Source: Terriglobus aquaticus (GTDB taxonomy: Bacteria > Acidobacteriota > Terriglobia > Terriglobales > Acidobacteriaceae). Taken from it: a stretch of DNA of 64,000 bases. The DNA lies in NCBI RefSeq assembly GCF_025685415.1, contig NZ_JAGSYB010000001.1, forward strand, positions 2,170,001-2,234,000, written 5' to 3'. Both the position numbers and the translations under genes were made by a program. Shown here piece by piece: positions 49,750 to 61,890 of the stretch (the stretch's first letter is position 1; the number at the start of each line of letters is the position of its first letter). The notes beneath the pieces are model-generated. The model did not search any database. It was not told the origin of the DNA and saw only the letters and a program-made list of their open reading frames with translations.

Positions 49750-51531
49750 CTAATTCTGCTGGACGATCGCCGGGTCGGCGAGCCGGATCACCGGCGTTCC
49801 GCTGGCCGGCACGGTGACCGGCAGGGCCTGCGGCAGGTACGGCATCAGCTCGGCGGTCTTGCGCCAGTTCAGCTTCCAGTGATTGTCCAGCGCGATCAAC
49901 AGGTAATTGCCCGGCAGCACGTTTAGGAACTGAAAGCCCCCGTCCAGATCGCTCTGATCGGCCCGGAACAGGTCTTCGCTGGTATCCGCGCCTGCGGGCA
50001 CAAGCACGACCAGCGATCCCGGATGGACATGGCCGTCGCGTGCGTGAACCTCGCCGTCGACCTCGGGGGAGTAGCGCGCAACGGTGACCTCCACCTGCCC
50101 GGGTGTGCCGCCATCGACGCGCAGCAGCCTGGAAGCGACTGCCTTGCCACCGACGGAAAGCCGGTTCACGTTCCAGGTCTCCCCTTCCTGCTGCACGACG
50201 ACGCGGTATTGCCCTGGCGGAACGTCGGCGAAATGAGCCACACCTCCCTCCACCTTGCCGGGCGAAAGGTCCTGGGGGAATCGACCGTTGCCGGGGCGGC
50301 GAAGGAGTACGTTGGCGCCGTCGAGGGTCGCGCCTGTCACACTACGCAGCGTTAGGTCCAAGCTGGTCGAGCCTTCTCCGCTGACCGGCAGACTGACGGT
50401 CGCCGGGCCGGAAGACAGGCTGACAGGAAGCCCTGACGCCGAGTCTCCAACACGTCCCATGGACCGCAAGGTGTACTGCCCGGGCGCAAGTCCCGACAGG
50501 ATGACGGTATCGCCGACGCGACTGGAGGTTACCGAGCCTGCCCCCTGATCGGTTCCGAATGTCCTTGAGAAAAGCATGGGAAACTGCTGCCTTCCACCTT
50601 GGGGAGCTCCATCTGACGGCGGCATCTGCACCGTAAGCGTGAGCGCAGGCTCGGCCTGCAGCACAATGTTCGCGCTGGCCCGGCTGCCCGGCTTCAGAGC
50701 GATGGGAGCGGCGCCCTGCTCCGTCGTCGCATGCGGATAGAACGTGGTCGGATACGCCACGTTCAGCGCAGGATCGATGGAGGTGCGGTACGGTAGCCGG
50801 TCCTCGTTCGCCTGCACCTGTGGATGGACGGCGTACCACGGCGTCGCCGTCACCGCCACGTAGTAGCGCCCCGGCCGCACGTTCGTGAAATCGTACTGGC
50901 CATCCTCATCGGTCTGCTGCGAGTTGGCAATCCGCATGCGCGAGGCCCCGTCGGCACCGGTGCTGACGGGCAGCGGGTCGTCACTCGTATCGCGATACAG
51001 CATCACGTTGGCTCGAACCGGCTCGCCGGTGTCGTCCAGGATGCGGCCGTGCAGGGACGCCTCGGGCACCAGGTTGAAATCGAGGTGATCCGTGGGCAGC
51101 TCTGCGCCGGTCACAATAGCCGAGCTGAGATTCTCATGCTGCAGGTAGAACGCGCCGAGATACCCGGACGCCGTCGCACGCAGCGTGTAGCGGCCCGCGC
51201 CGGGCGCGAGCAGCGAGTAGCGGCCCTCGGCATCCGTCTGCGCCGTTTGATTGGCGGCCGCCTGCGCCGACCGTCGACCGTTGCGCACCTGGGGTGCCAG
51301 CGTGAGCTGGGCATTGGGGATGCCATGACCATCCACGCTGCTGACCACCCGCCCGGCAAGTAGCTGCCCCTGCGCCGTGACAGCCGGTGCGGTTCGCGCC
51401 GTTGTAATGCCCTGCTGCCCTGCGGAGTTCGAGCCGCACACCAGGAGACCCACAAGTGCGGCCGTGCAAACTGCACGGCGCAACGACAGGTGCCAAAGCA
51501 AATCGACCTGCGGGGCGGAGATTCGCTTCAT
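49750..51531 (-). CDS. Secreted protein with carboxypeptidase-regulatory-like domains (2)
   Basis: 593 residues with a signal peptide (LSLRRAVCTAALVGLLVCGS). The protein consists of several seven-strand CarboxypepD_reg-like domains: LLAGRVVSSVDGHGIPNAQL, TDAEGRYSLLAPGAGRYTLR, LHGRILDDTGEPVRANVMLY, QTDEDGQYDFTNVRPGRYYV and VDGEVHARDGHVHPGSLVVL. Such proteins are abundant in Acidobacteriota and usually lie in the periplasm or at the surface. Its ATG overlaps the stop of the next gene upstream by four bases. Confidence 0.8.
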   Translation of the reverse strand: MKRISAPQVDLLWHLSLRRAVCTAALVGLLVCGSNSAGQQGITTARTAPAVTAQGQLLAGRVVSSVDGHGIPNAQLTLAPQVRNGRRSAQAAANQTAQTDAEGRYSLLAPGAGRYTLRATASGYLGAFYLQHENLSSAIVTGAELPTDHLDFNLVPEASLHGRILDDTGEPVRANVMLYRDTSDDPLPVSTGADGASRMRIANSQQTDEDGQYDFTNVRPGRYYVAVTATPWYAVHPQVQANEDRLPYRTSIDPALNVAYPTTFYPHATTEQGAAPIALKPGSRASANIVLQAEPALTLTVQMPPSDGAPQGGRQQFPMLFSRTFGTDQGAGSVTSSRVGDTVILSGLAPGQYTLRSMGRVGDSASGLPVSLSSGPATVSLPVSGEGSTSLDLTLRSVTGATLDGANVLLRRPGNGRFPQDLSPGKVEGGVAHFADVPPGQYRVVVQQEGETWNVNRLSVGGKAVASRLLRVDGGTPGQVEVTVARYSPEVDGEVHARDGHVHPGSLVVLVPAGADTSEDLFRADQSDLDGGFQFLNVLPGNYLLIALDNHWKLNWRKTAELMPYLPQALPVTVPASGTPVIRLADPAIVQQN

Positions 51532-53255
51532 GGCAGGTCCGTTCCGTCGGCGCCGACCAGCTCTGCCTGCACCTGCGCCGTTTGCCCCGCCATGACCGTC
51601 ACCGCTCCGCCGCGCGAGGCGAAGGGCCGCATGGCCTGCGGATCGCGGTACGGCAGCGTGTCCGGGCGGTCCGCCGGAACGGCCAGAACGCGGTACGACC
51701 CGGGCGGCACATTGCTCACCTCAAACCTGCCCGTGCCCGCGGCAAACCCGTACACCACGTGACCCGATCCGTCCGTGGGCAGGATGAAGATACGCGCAGC
51801 CTGCACTCCTGCGGTGTTCAGGTCCACGGTGCCGGAGACGGTGCCGGCGTCATCGCGCAACGTGACCTGGATGGGTGCAGTGTGGCCCGAGTCGTTCACC
51901 ACCAGCGCGTTCGTCAAGAGGTCAACACCGTCGCACGTGAGCGAGGCGATGTAGCCCTGGCCCATCTCGGCGCCCTGCAGGTAGTAGCGACCTGGAACCA
52001 CATTGCGCAGCATCGGTCCCTCCGGCGTGTTTTCCATGGTCGCCATGCTCCCCATCATCGGCTCTTCGTTGCGTGCGGACAGGAAAAAGCCCGGTGTCGC
52101 TCCGGGTGTCGAGTCTCTCGCGATGGACGTCACCGTAGCGGACCCATTGCTGCCCACGTTGGTCCGCTCGTCGCGCACAAGTACCTGGATGGACTGCAAC
52201 GGTGTGAGCCCCACGGGAGCGTGCACCACGGGTGCTCCCGCTACGTGCAACGGAACCTGTGCCGCGGAGCGTTGCGCTGCGAACTCGGTGATGGAGATGG
52301 TGTAGTTCCCGTCCGGCAGCGCGCCTTCCACGGCGGAGTTACGTGCATTCCAGCCAAGTTGGTACAGCGGAACTCCCACTCCCGACGCAACCGTCACGTT
52401 CGCGTTCGCGTTGGGTGGCAGGCCCTGCACCGGGATGCTGATGCTGTAGTACGGCACCGCTCGCAGATGCAGGTTGGCGGGCACGGACTGTCCCGCAACC
52501 AGGTGCAGCTTGGTCGCAACGTCGAGGGTCGCGGTGCCTCCCAGAAACACCGGGGAGTACTGCTGCGTGACTGCCGCCGAGCTATTGAACCCGCCCGGAG
52601 ACCACTCCGAAGTAGCCAGTGTGTAGTCGCCCGGTTGCAGATCGATGAAGTGAAAGGTTCCGTCTTCCGCGACAGGGTGCGCCCCCGCAAACTGCCAGCC
52701 CGGCCGGCCATCCTGCGCGGAGTAGCGCAGCAGTTGCACTCGCAGCCCGCGAAAACTCTCCGCACCGCTCACCGAGACGCTGCCGCGAATGCTGGCCGAA
52801 GGCATGAGCCGCAGAACCACGTTGCGGGTGCTTGCCGTACTGTCGAGCGCGACATTGACCCCGCCCCGGGATCGGAGGAAGCCCGGACGCTGCGCCATGA
52901 GGACCACGCTGCTGCCCAACGTTCCCGAGGTGGAACCATAGAGCGTGATCCCACCCGGCCCGCCAGACGTGGTGGGCTGGGACGTGCCCGTCTGCGCCGC
53001 CGCCTGCGCTGCCGGGACGCTGACATCGAGCGTGAACTGGCCCTCAGAGTTGGTCATGGTCGCAAGCCGCCGGTCGGCGGAGACAACCAGGGCCCGACCG
53101 ATAGGACGCCCCGTAGCGCCGTTCACCACCGCCCCGTGCAGGTGATAGATCGTGTCGGTGGTGCTCTGCGCCTGACCGCTAGCCGCCAGAAGCGCGCCGA
53201 TCACCGCGTACCTGCAGATGGAAAGCCTTCGCATACGGGAACTCGCCTGGAGCAT
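51528..53255 (-). CDS. Secreted protein with carboxypeptidase-regulatory-like domains (1)
   Basis: 575 residues from the ATG at 53255, or 568 from 53234, which begins the signal peptide (MRRLSICRYAVIGALLAASG). The frame is open to 53378, but the extra N-terminus has no export signal. Domains similar to the neighbour: YHLHGAVVNGATGRPIGRAL, SVSVSGAESFRGLRVQLLRY, ISIPVQGLPPNANANVTVAS, PLQSIQVLVRDERTNVG, VSGTVDLNTAGVQAARIFIL and RFEVSNVPPGSYRVLAVPAD. The pair is probably the product of an old tandem duplication and is translated as a coupled operon. Confidence 0.75.
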   Translation of the reverse strand: MLQASSRMRRLSICRYAVIGALLAASGQAQSTTDTIYHLHGAVVNGATGRPIGRALVVSADRRLATMTNSEGQFTLDVSVPAAQAAAQTGTSQPTTSGGPGGITLYGSTSGTLGSSVVLMAQRPGFLRSRGGVNVALDSTASTRNVVLRLMPSASIRGSVSVSGAESFRGLRVQLLRYSAQDGRPGWQFAGAHPVAEDGTFHFIDLQPGDYTLATSEWSPGGFNSSAAVTQQYSPVFLGGTATLDVATKLHLVAGQSVPANLHLRAVPYYSISIPVQGLPPNANANVTVASGVGVPLYQLGWNARNSAVEGALPDGNYTISITEFAAQRSAAQVPLHVAGAPVVHAPVGLTPLQSIQVLVRDERTNVGSNGSATVTSIARDSTPGATPGFFLSARNEEPMMGSMATMENTPEGPMLRNVVPGRYYLQGAEMGQGYIASLTCDGVDLLTNALVVNDSGHTAPIQVTLRDDAGTVSGTVDLNTAGVQAARIFILPTDGSGHVVYGFAAGTGRFEVSNVPPGSYRVLAVPADRPDTLPYRDPQAMRPFASRGGAVTVMAGQTAQVQAELVGADGTDLP

Positions 53256-53385
53256 GGACGCAGATCTCCCCCTGAATGTACTCCGGGGCAGGGCGAATTG
53301 TGCGTGGGACGGAGCACCAGTGGTAGGAAGTGGTCGCGCAATTGGTCGCGCATGGGCCAACTCGGTCGAGTTCAACAAATGCGAA

Positions 53386-53410
53386 GAGCCGAGGCATGAA
53401 GCCCCGGCTC
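53386..53410 (-). terminator. Terminator of the ATP synthase operon
   Basis: On the minus strand GAGCCGGGGC, loop TTCAT, GCCTCGGCTC make a 10-bp stem with one G-T pair, followed by TTCGCATTTGTT, 25 bases after atpC. Confidence 0.8.
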
Positions 53411-53434
53411 TTTCGGTGGAATGTCCGTCCGGTA

Positions 53435-53863
53435 CTACCGGTCGTTCGCTGCCGCGATCTTTTCTTCGGCCACACGGATTTCGGCGCGGGCGTATTCGTA
53501 CTTCTCCGAGTCGTCGCCGGCCTGGTTCCAGTCTTCCTGCGCCTTGGCGAGGTCCTGCTGGGCCTGTGCGGCATTGATTTCCTGCGGCTTCATCGCAGTC
53601 TCTGCGAGGATCGTGACGCGCTCCGGCAGAACTTCAACAAATCCCCATGCCACGAAGAACTTGGCGTCGGCAGACTGTCCGCCGTGCAGCCGGACCTCGC
53701 CGGCGCCCAGTTCGGCGAGCAGCGGAGCCGCGCCGTAGAGCGCCTCCATGTAGCCGGAGAGTGCCGGAAGCTCGACCGCGTCGGCCGTGGTGTCGATCAA
53801 CACGCGATCGGGCGTGACGATGCGAACGATCAGCTGCCCGGAGGTTGGAGTTGTGTCTGCCAT
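53435..53863 (-). CDS. atpC: ATP synthase epsilon subunit
   Basis: 142 residues. The beta-sandwich N-terminal domain has LIVRIVTPDRVLIDTTADAV, LPALSGYMEALYGAAPLLAE and GEVRLHGGQSADAKFFVAWG, followed by the C-terminal helical hairpin (NAAQAQQDLAKAQEDWNQAG, EYARAEIRVAEEKIAA). It couples rotation of gamma to the c-ring and can inhibit hydrolysis through the C-terminal helices. It is the last gene of the operon, 91 bases behind atpD. Confidence 0.95.
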   Translation of the reverse strand: MADTTPTSGQLIVRIVTPDRVLIDTTADAVELPALSGYMEALYGAAPLLAELGAGEVRLHGGQSADAKFFVAWGFVEVLPERVTILAETAMKPQEINAAQAQQDLAKAQEDWNQAGDDSEKYEYARAEIRVAEEKIAAANDR

Positions 53864-53954
53864 AGATCGGTTCTCGTGTTGCTCTCGTTAGGGTCGCTGC
53901 TCCCGCTGTTCACGCATACCTGCCGCGAACAACGAGAGCAACGAACAACGGTTC

Positions 53955-56533
<2,579 letters not shown>

Positions 56534-56619
56534 CTATCGACTTTGCTTCTCTTCGAGGCGCGTTCGCCGCACCTCGACCTCTATCAAAACTTTCGAGCAC
56601 TTTCAGGACGGCTTGCCGC

Positions 56620-56847
56620 CTAGAACTCTGGAACCGTCTCTCCGCTTTCGGTGCCGTTCGCTGACAGCCAGCGAAGCTCCTCTTCCAGAACGAACAACCG
56701 GGCGTCCTGGCTTTCGGCGACTGCTTCCAGTTGAGCGAGACGCGAGCGGAGCGACTGCACCTGTCGGCGAAGGAAGAACACGGTCGGCAGAAGGAACCCA
56801 ACCAGAAGCCCCGCCGTCCACGTCAACGCAATCGCCGCTGCGCTCAT
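56620..56847 (-). CDS. 75-residue membrane-anchored coiled-coil protein inside the atp operon
   Basis: Starts at the ATG 56847, ten bases after the atpA stop, and ends 86 bases before atpG. One N-terminal membrane helix (IALTWTAGLLVGFLLPTVFF) is followed by a heptad helix (RRQVQSLRSRLAQLEAVAES) and ARLFVLEEELRWLSA. No known ATP synthase subunit has this form in this position. The layout (outside-in helix and cytosolic coiled coil) suggests a small anchor or assembly factor; function unknown. Confidence 0.6.
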   Translation of the reverse strand: MSAAAIALTWTAGLLVGFLLPTVFFLRRQVQSLRSRLAQLEAVAESQDARLFVLEEELRWLSANGTESGETVPEF

Positions 56848-56856
56848 CTCGTCCTC

Positions 56857-58491
<1,635 letters not shown>

Positions 58492-59031
58492 TTACGCTCC
58501 GGCCAAATGCTCTTTCATCTGTTCCAATTGACCGCGGACCGAGCCATCGTACACTCGCGAGCCCAGCCGGATCACTGCGCCGCCCAGCAGGCTGGCGTCT
58601 TCGCTCCAGCGCACGCGGACGTTGGACCCGGCAAGCTCTCCGGCCTTCCACTGCAGCAGGTTGCGCTCGTCCTCCGCCAGCGGCTTGGCCGAAACGATCT
58701 CGACCTCGGCAACGCCGTTGGCAGCGTCTGCCATCGCCTGGTACTCCGCGACGACGTCGTCCAGCGAACCAAGACGCTCGTGGTCCATCAGAACGGCTAG
58801 GAAGTTACGGACCGTCTTGTCGATGCCGATGCGGCCAGCCACGGCGTCGAGCACCTTGAGCTTGTCGTGCTGCTCGAGCGAAGGATTGGAGAGGAACTCA
58901 CGGAGTTCGCGGCTGTTATGGAGCGTGGACGAAAAGTCCGCGAGCTGCTGGCGAACCTGGTCGTTGTTCAGGCCCTGCGCCTGGGCGACCTGCTGAAATG
59001 CGCGTGCGTAGCGAAGCTCAAAGGCAGCCAT
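58492..59031 (-). CDS. atpH: ATP synthase delta subunit
   Basis: 179 residues. The N-terminal helical domain (MAAFELRYARAFQQVAQAQG, RIGIDKTVRNFLAVLMDHER) and the C-terminal membrane-distal domain (EVEIVSAKPLAEDERNLLQW, LGSRVYDGSVRGQLEQMKEH) are standard. It links the F1 head to the b-subunit stalk. Its ATG is directly next to the stop of atpF. Confidence 0.95.
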   Translation of the reverse strand: MAAFELRYARAFQQVAQAQGLNNDQVRQQLADFSSTLHNSRELREFLSNPSLEQHDKLKVLDAVAGRIGIDKTVRNFLAVLMDHERLGSLDDVVAEYQAMADAANGVAEVEIVSAKPLAEDERNLLQWKAGELAGSNVRVRWSEDASLLGGAVIRLGSRVYDGSVRGQLEQMKEHLAGA

Positions 59032-59757
59032 TTAGTTTGTGCTCCCCTGGCCGAGCTTTGCGGCGAAGTTCTGGATCAAGGCGCGATCGTCCGCGTCGGA
59101 AATCTCGAGCCGGCTGGCGGCGCGATCGACCGCAACACCCGCGGCATAGGCGCGCAAATTGCGCTGCGCCTGTGCGGAAGCGGCTGCGATTTCCTGCTCT
59201 GCGGATTTCAGGATGCGCTCTGTTTCTTCCGCGATGTGCTGCTTCGTCCGGGCTTCTTCTTCGGCCGACTCACGCTCGCTTTCGGCGCGGATCGAGGCGA
59301 TCTCGTCGTCGAGCTTGGACAAACGAGCCTCCACCGCGCTCAGCCGGGCGTTGGCGGCATCCGTTGCTACCCGCGCGTCCACAATGTGCTTCTGGATGCC
59401 TTCCGTGCGGGCACGGAAGGTCTTCGGCAGGGCCTTCGCCAGGGCGTACAGGATGGCACCGGCCAGAACGGCAAAGTTGAGCCAGTTGAACGCCGTCTGC
59501 GCCGCCTGGGGAGACATGCCCATCATGCCGCCCAGTTTCTTCACCACGGGCGAGGGCTCCTTAAGCGCCTCAGCCGCGTCCTTCTTCTCCGCAGGCTCCG
59601 TACCATTCAGGGCGGAGGTGGGTTCTGCCCGCTGCCCGGAGGCCGTGGAAGGAGCCGCTGGTGACGACGTCGTGCCCTCAACGCGCTGCGCGTGGGCCGG
59701 GCTGATGGTGACCAGAGCGGCGGACAGAACTGCAAGCGCGACAAACTTCAGCTTCAT
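59032..59757 (-). CDS. atpF: ATP synthase b subunit with signal-peptide-like extension
   Basis: 241 residues, longer than the usual 156-170. The N-terminus is MKLKFVALAVLSAALVTISP with AHA-Q as a likely signal-peptidase site, then a Ser/Pro/Ala-rich linker of about 60 residues, then the membrane helix (FNWLNFAVLAGAILYALAKA) and the long stator helix (LSKLDDEIASIRAESERESA). A cleavable signal on subunit b would place the linker outside. It overlaps the b'-type gene by four bases (ATGA). Confidence 0.85.
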   Translation of the reverse strand: MKLKFVALAVLSAALVTISPAHAQRVEGTTSSPAAPSTASGQRAEPTSALNGTEPAEKKDAAEALKEPSPVVKKLGGMMGMSPQAAQTAFNWLNFAVLAGAILYALAKALPKTFRARTEGIQKHIVDARVATDAANARLSAVEARLSKLDDEIASIRAESERESAEEEARTKQHIAEETERILKSAEQEIAAASAQAQRNLRAYAAGVAVDRAASRLEISDADDRALIQNFAAKLGQGSTN

Positions 59758-60224
59758 GCCTGCACCCCGTAACCCTGCTGTGCCCGGTGCGGCAGAATGG
59801 CCGCGACGATGCGATCGGAAAGCGCGTCGGCGCCGGACTCAATCTGCTGGCGAGCCTGGTCGCCAGCGGCGGTAACAGAATCCCGGGCAGCCGTAATGGA
59901 CCGCTGTGCCTGCTCGCGGGCTGCAGCAATAGCATGGTCGCGGGCGTCGGCATTCGCCTTCTGCCGGGCAGCACGCGCCTCGAAGATCTTGCCACGGGCC
60001 TCGCGAAGACGCTGCTCGTAGTCGGCCGACTTGGCTTCTGCGGCGGCAATGGCGCGGTTCGCCTCGTCCATGGCGCCGCCCGTGCGGGCGTGGCGCTGGG
60101 CTAGAACCTTCGCAAGCGGGCGCTTTACCAGCGCGGAGTACGCCAGCAGCAGCAGCAAAAAGAAGCAAACCGTCGGGATGGAACCGAGCACAAGTTCGCC
60201 AAGTTGATTCAGAATCTCTTGCAT
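59754..60224 (-). CDS. atpF': ATP synthase second b-type (b') subunit
   Basis: 156 residues, first gene of the operon. A single N-terminal membrane helix (LGSIPTVCFFLLLLLAYSAL) followed by the charged stalk helix (RHARTGGAMDEANRAIAAAE, AQRSITAARDSVTAAGDQAR). Two different b-type genes in tandem imply a b/b' heterodimeric stator, as in cyanobacteria and alphaproteobacteria. Genes for subunits a and c are not upstream and must be elsewhere in the genome. Confidence 0.9.
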   Translation of the reverse strand: MQEILNQLGELVLGSIPTVCFFLLLLLAYSALVKRPLAKVLAQRHARTGGAMDEANRAIAAAEAKSADYEQRLREARGKIFEARAARQKANADARDHAIAAAREQAQRSITAARDSVTAAGDQARQQIESGADALSDRIVAAILPHRAQQGYGVQA

Positions 60225-60592
60225 GGAATGTCTTTAGGGCGTTGTTCCCGCGTTTCAGGAAGCTGTCCGGAAGGAGCCGGCGCGGGACGCGGCAACCCCT
60301 CTTTTATAGCAGAGCAGCCCTGGAGCGGCAATGAAACGCCGCCTCGGGCAGACGGTTATCGTGGCTGGACGTTGCCCGGCAGCCCGGTGCGCATAGCACT
60401 CCCCAACCGCGCCGCGAATTGGCGCTGCCATCGCAAGGTTTGGCTGGCATACGGCCGCGACCGGCGTACACTGAAGTTATTCCTCGGCCCGACTCAGGGC
60501 CAGACAAGCCGCCGCTCCCGGGACCCACCTCCACTCCCCCGAGCGACGGCTTGTTTTATGCCTGCGAGATCTCCTACGCAGCTTTTGCGCGC
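60225..60592. other. Intergenic region upstream of the ATP synthase operon
   Basis: Contains the operon promoter listed separately at 60303-60331 and, at its right end, the 3' flank of the SDR gene. I see no gene in it. Confidence 0.6.
60303..60331 (-). promoter_or_regulatory. Sigma-70-type promoter of the ATP synthase operon
   Basis: On the minus strand TTGCCG (60326-60331), a 17-base spacer and TATAAA (60303-60308). Transcription would start near 60296 and give a leader of about 70 bases before the b' start codon. Confidence 0.7.
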
Positions 60593-61381
60593 TTACAGGC
60601 CGCGATAGCTGCCGCCGTCGACCAGGATGGTCTGCCCGGTGGTGCTTGCCGCTTGCGCGGAGCAAAGCCAGACCGCGGTGGCCGCGACCTCCTCCAGCGT
60701 TGCCATGCGGCCAGACGGCGTTCCCGCGACCGCGCTCGCCACGGCATCGTCATAGCTCGTCCTGTGCAGGGCCGCCTGTCCGCGCAGAACCTCGCGCGTG
60801 CGCTCGCTGTCCACGTAGCCCGGCCCTACTGCGTTGGCGGTGATGCCGTCCTTCGCGAACTCATTGCTCAAGCTGCGTAGCAGTCCCGCAACGCCGGGCC
60901 GCAAGGCATTGGAGATGACCAGCCCCGGTGCCGGCTGCTTGGACGTGTACGACGTGACGGCGACGATCCGGCCGAAGCGGCCGCGCTGCATATGCGGAAT
61001 GGCCGCCTGCGCAATGGCCACGACCGAGCGCAGGTTCGAGGCAAAGGCGGCGTCCCACTCGGCGGTTGTGGTTTCAAGAAAACTCTTTGCCGGAGGCCCG
61101 CCGGCATTCGGTACAGCGATATCGAGCCGCCCGAAGTGCGCCGCCGCCCATTGCACAAAGGCCCGCAGAGCGCCGTCGTCCCGCACGTCCACCGCGCATT
61201 GCTCGACCTCTACGCCGAACTTCGCACGGATTGCATCGGCACTCTCCTTCAATGCGTCGGTACCTCGCGCACACAGTGCCAGCGACACACCTTCCGCGGC
61301 AAGCGCCTGCGCGATTGCCAGCCCGATGCCTTTGCTTGCGCCGCACACTACGGCAACGCGCCCCTGCAGATGCAGATCCAT
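60593..61381 (-). CDS. Short-chain dehydrogenase family protein with atypical active site
   Basis: 262 residues from the ATG at 61381, where the Rossmann fold begins (LQGRVAVVCGASKGIGLAIA; TGxxxGIG-type cofactor loop). NAGG (92-95) and the catalytic Ser S144 (VAVTSYTS) are present. The usual Tyr-x3-Lys is absent: S157 and R161 stand in those places (LVISNALRPGV). The P-x-P-x-L-x-x-SNALR variant is found in a subset of reductase-like proteins. Product and cofactor cannot be judged. The C-terminus QTILVDGGSYRG is standard. Confidence 0.85.
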   Translation of the reverse strand: MDLHLQGRVAVVCGASKGIGLAIAQALAAEGVSLALCARGTDALKESADAIRAKFGVEVEQCAVDVRDDGALRAFVQWAAAHFGRLDIAVPNAGGPPAKSFLETTTAEWDAAFASNLRSVVAIAQAAIPHMQRGRFGRIVAVTSYTSKQPAPGLVISNALRPGVAGLLRSLSNEFAKDGITANAVGPGYVDSERTREVLRGQAALHRTSYDDAVASAVAGTPSGRMATLEEVAATAVWLCSAQAASTTGQTILVDGGSYRGL

Positions 61382-61493
61382 AACCCTATCGTAGGGTGCG
61401 CGCCCGGTGCCGCGCTCGCAGAGCCTGCAGTTGGCCGAGGGTTGCGTGCAGGAATGGAACCAGTGCGCACCCGATTGCGATAGGCTCATCCGC

Positions 61494-61868
61494 ATGAGCG
61501 AGATCGCAAGCCGCGCCACCACGCAACAGTACAGCTTTGACACCATGCCGCTGGAGCAGATGAGCCCGACGATCGCCCGCCAGTTCGTCACCGGAGACGG
61601 TGCCATGCTCGCCCGTATCGTCCTGGAGAAGGGCGCCGTTGTGCCCGAACACAGCCACCACAACGAACAGATCAGCTACATCCTGGAAGGTGCTCTGCGG
61701 TTCGTGGTGGGTGGGGAGGAGCGGGTGGTGCGCGCGGGCGAGGTCCTAGTCATTCCGGGCAATGTGCCGCATTCCGCTGAGGCGCTGGAACGCACGGTCG
61801 ATCTGGATGTGTTCACCCCGCCACGCCAGGACTGGATCACGGGCGACGACGCCTACCTGCGGCGGTAG
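61494..61868 (+). CDS. Single-domain cupin protein
   Basis: 124 residues from the ATG at 61494. Both cupin motifs are complete: motif 1 EHSHHNEQISYILEGALRF, with three His/Glu metal ligands, and motif 2 GEVLVIPGNVPHSAEAL, with the last His. It binds a metal in a beta-barrel; such single-domain cupins are isomerases, dioxygenases or sensors. It is divergent from the SDR gene and ends 22 bases before the convergent hflX gene. Confidence 0.85.
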   Translation: MSEIASRATTQQYSFDTMPLEQMSPTIARQFVTGDGAMLARIVLEKGAVVPEHSHHNEQISYILEGALRFVVGGEERVVRAGEVLVIPGNVPHSAEALERTVDLDVFTPPRQDWITGDDAYLRR

Positions 61869-61890
61869 ACGTCATGCGGCGTTTGCAGAA

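Noticed and set aside
51456-53399. 647-codon plus-strand frame opposite the regulatory-like protein
   Set aside because: Arg/His-rich antisense shadow of a high-GC gene; the minus strand has clear domains.
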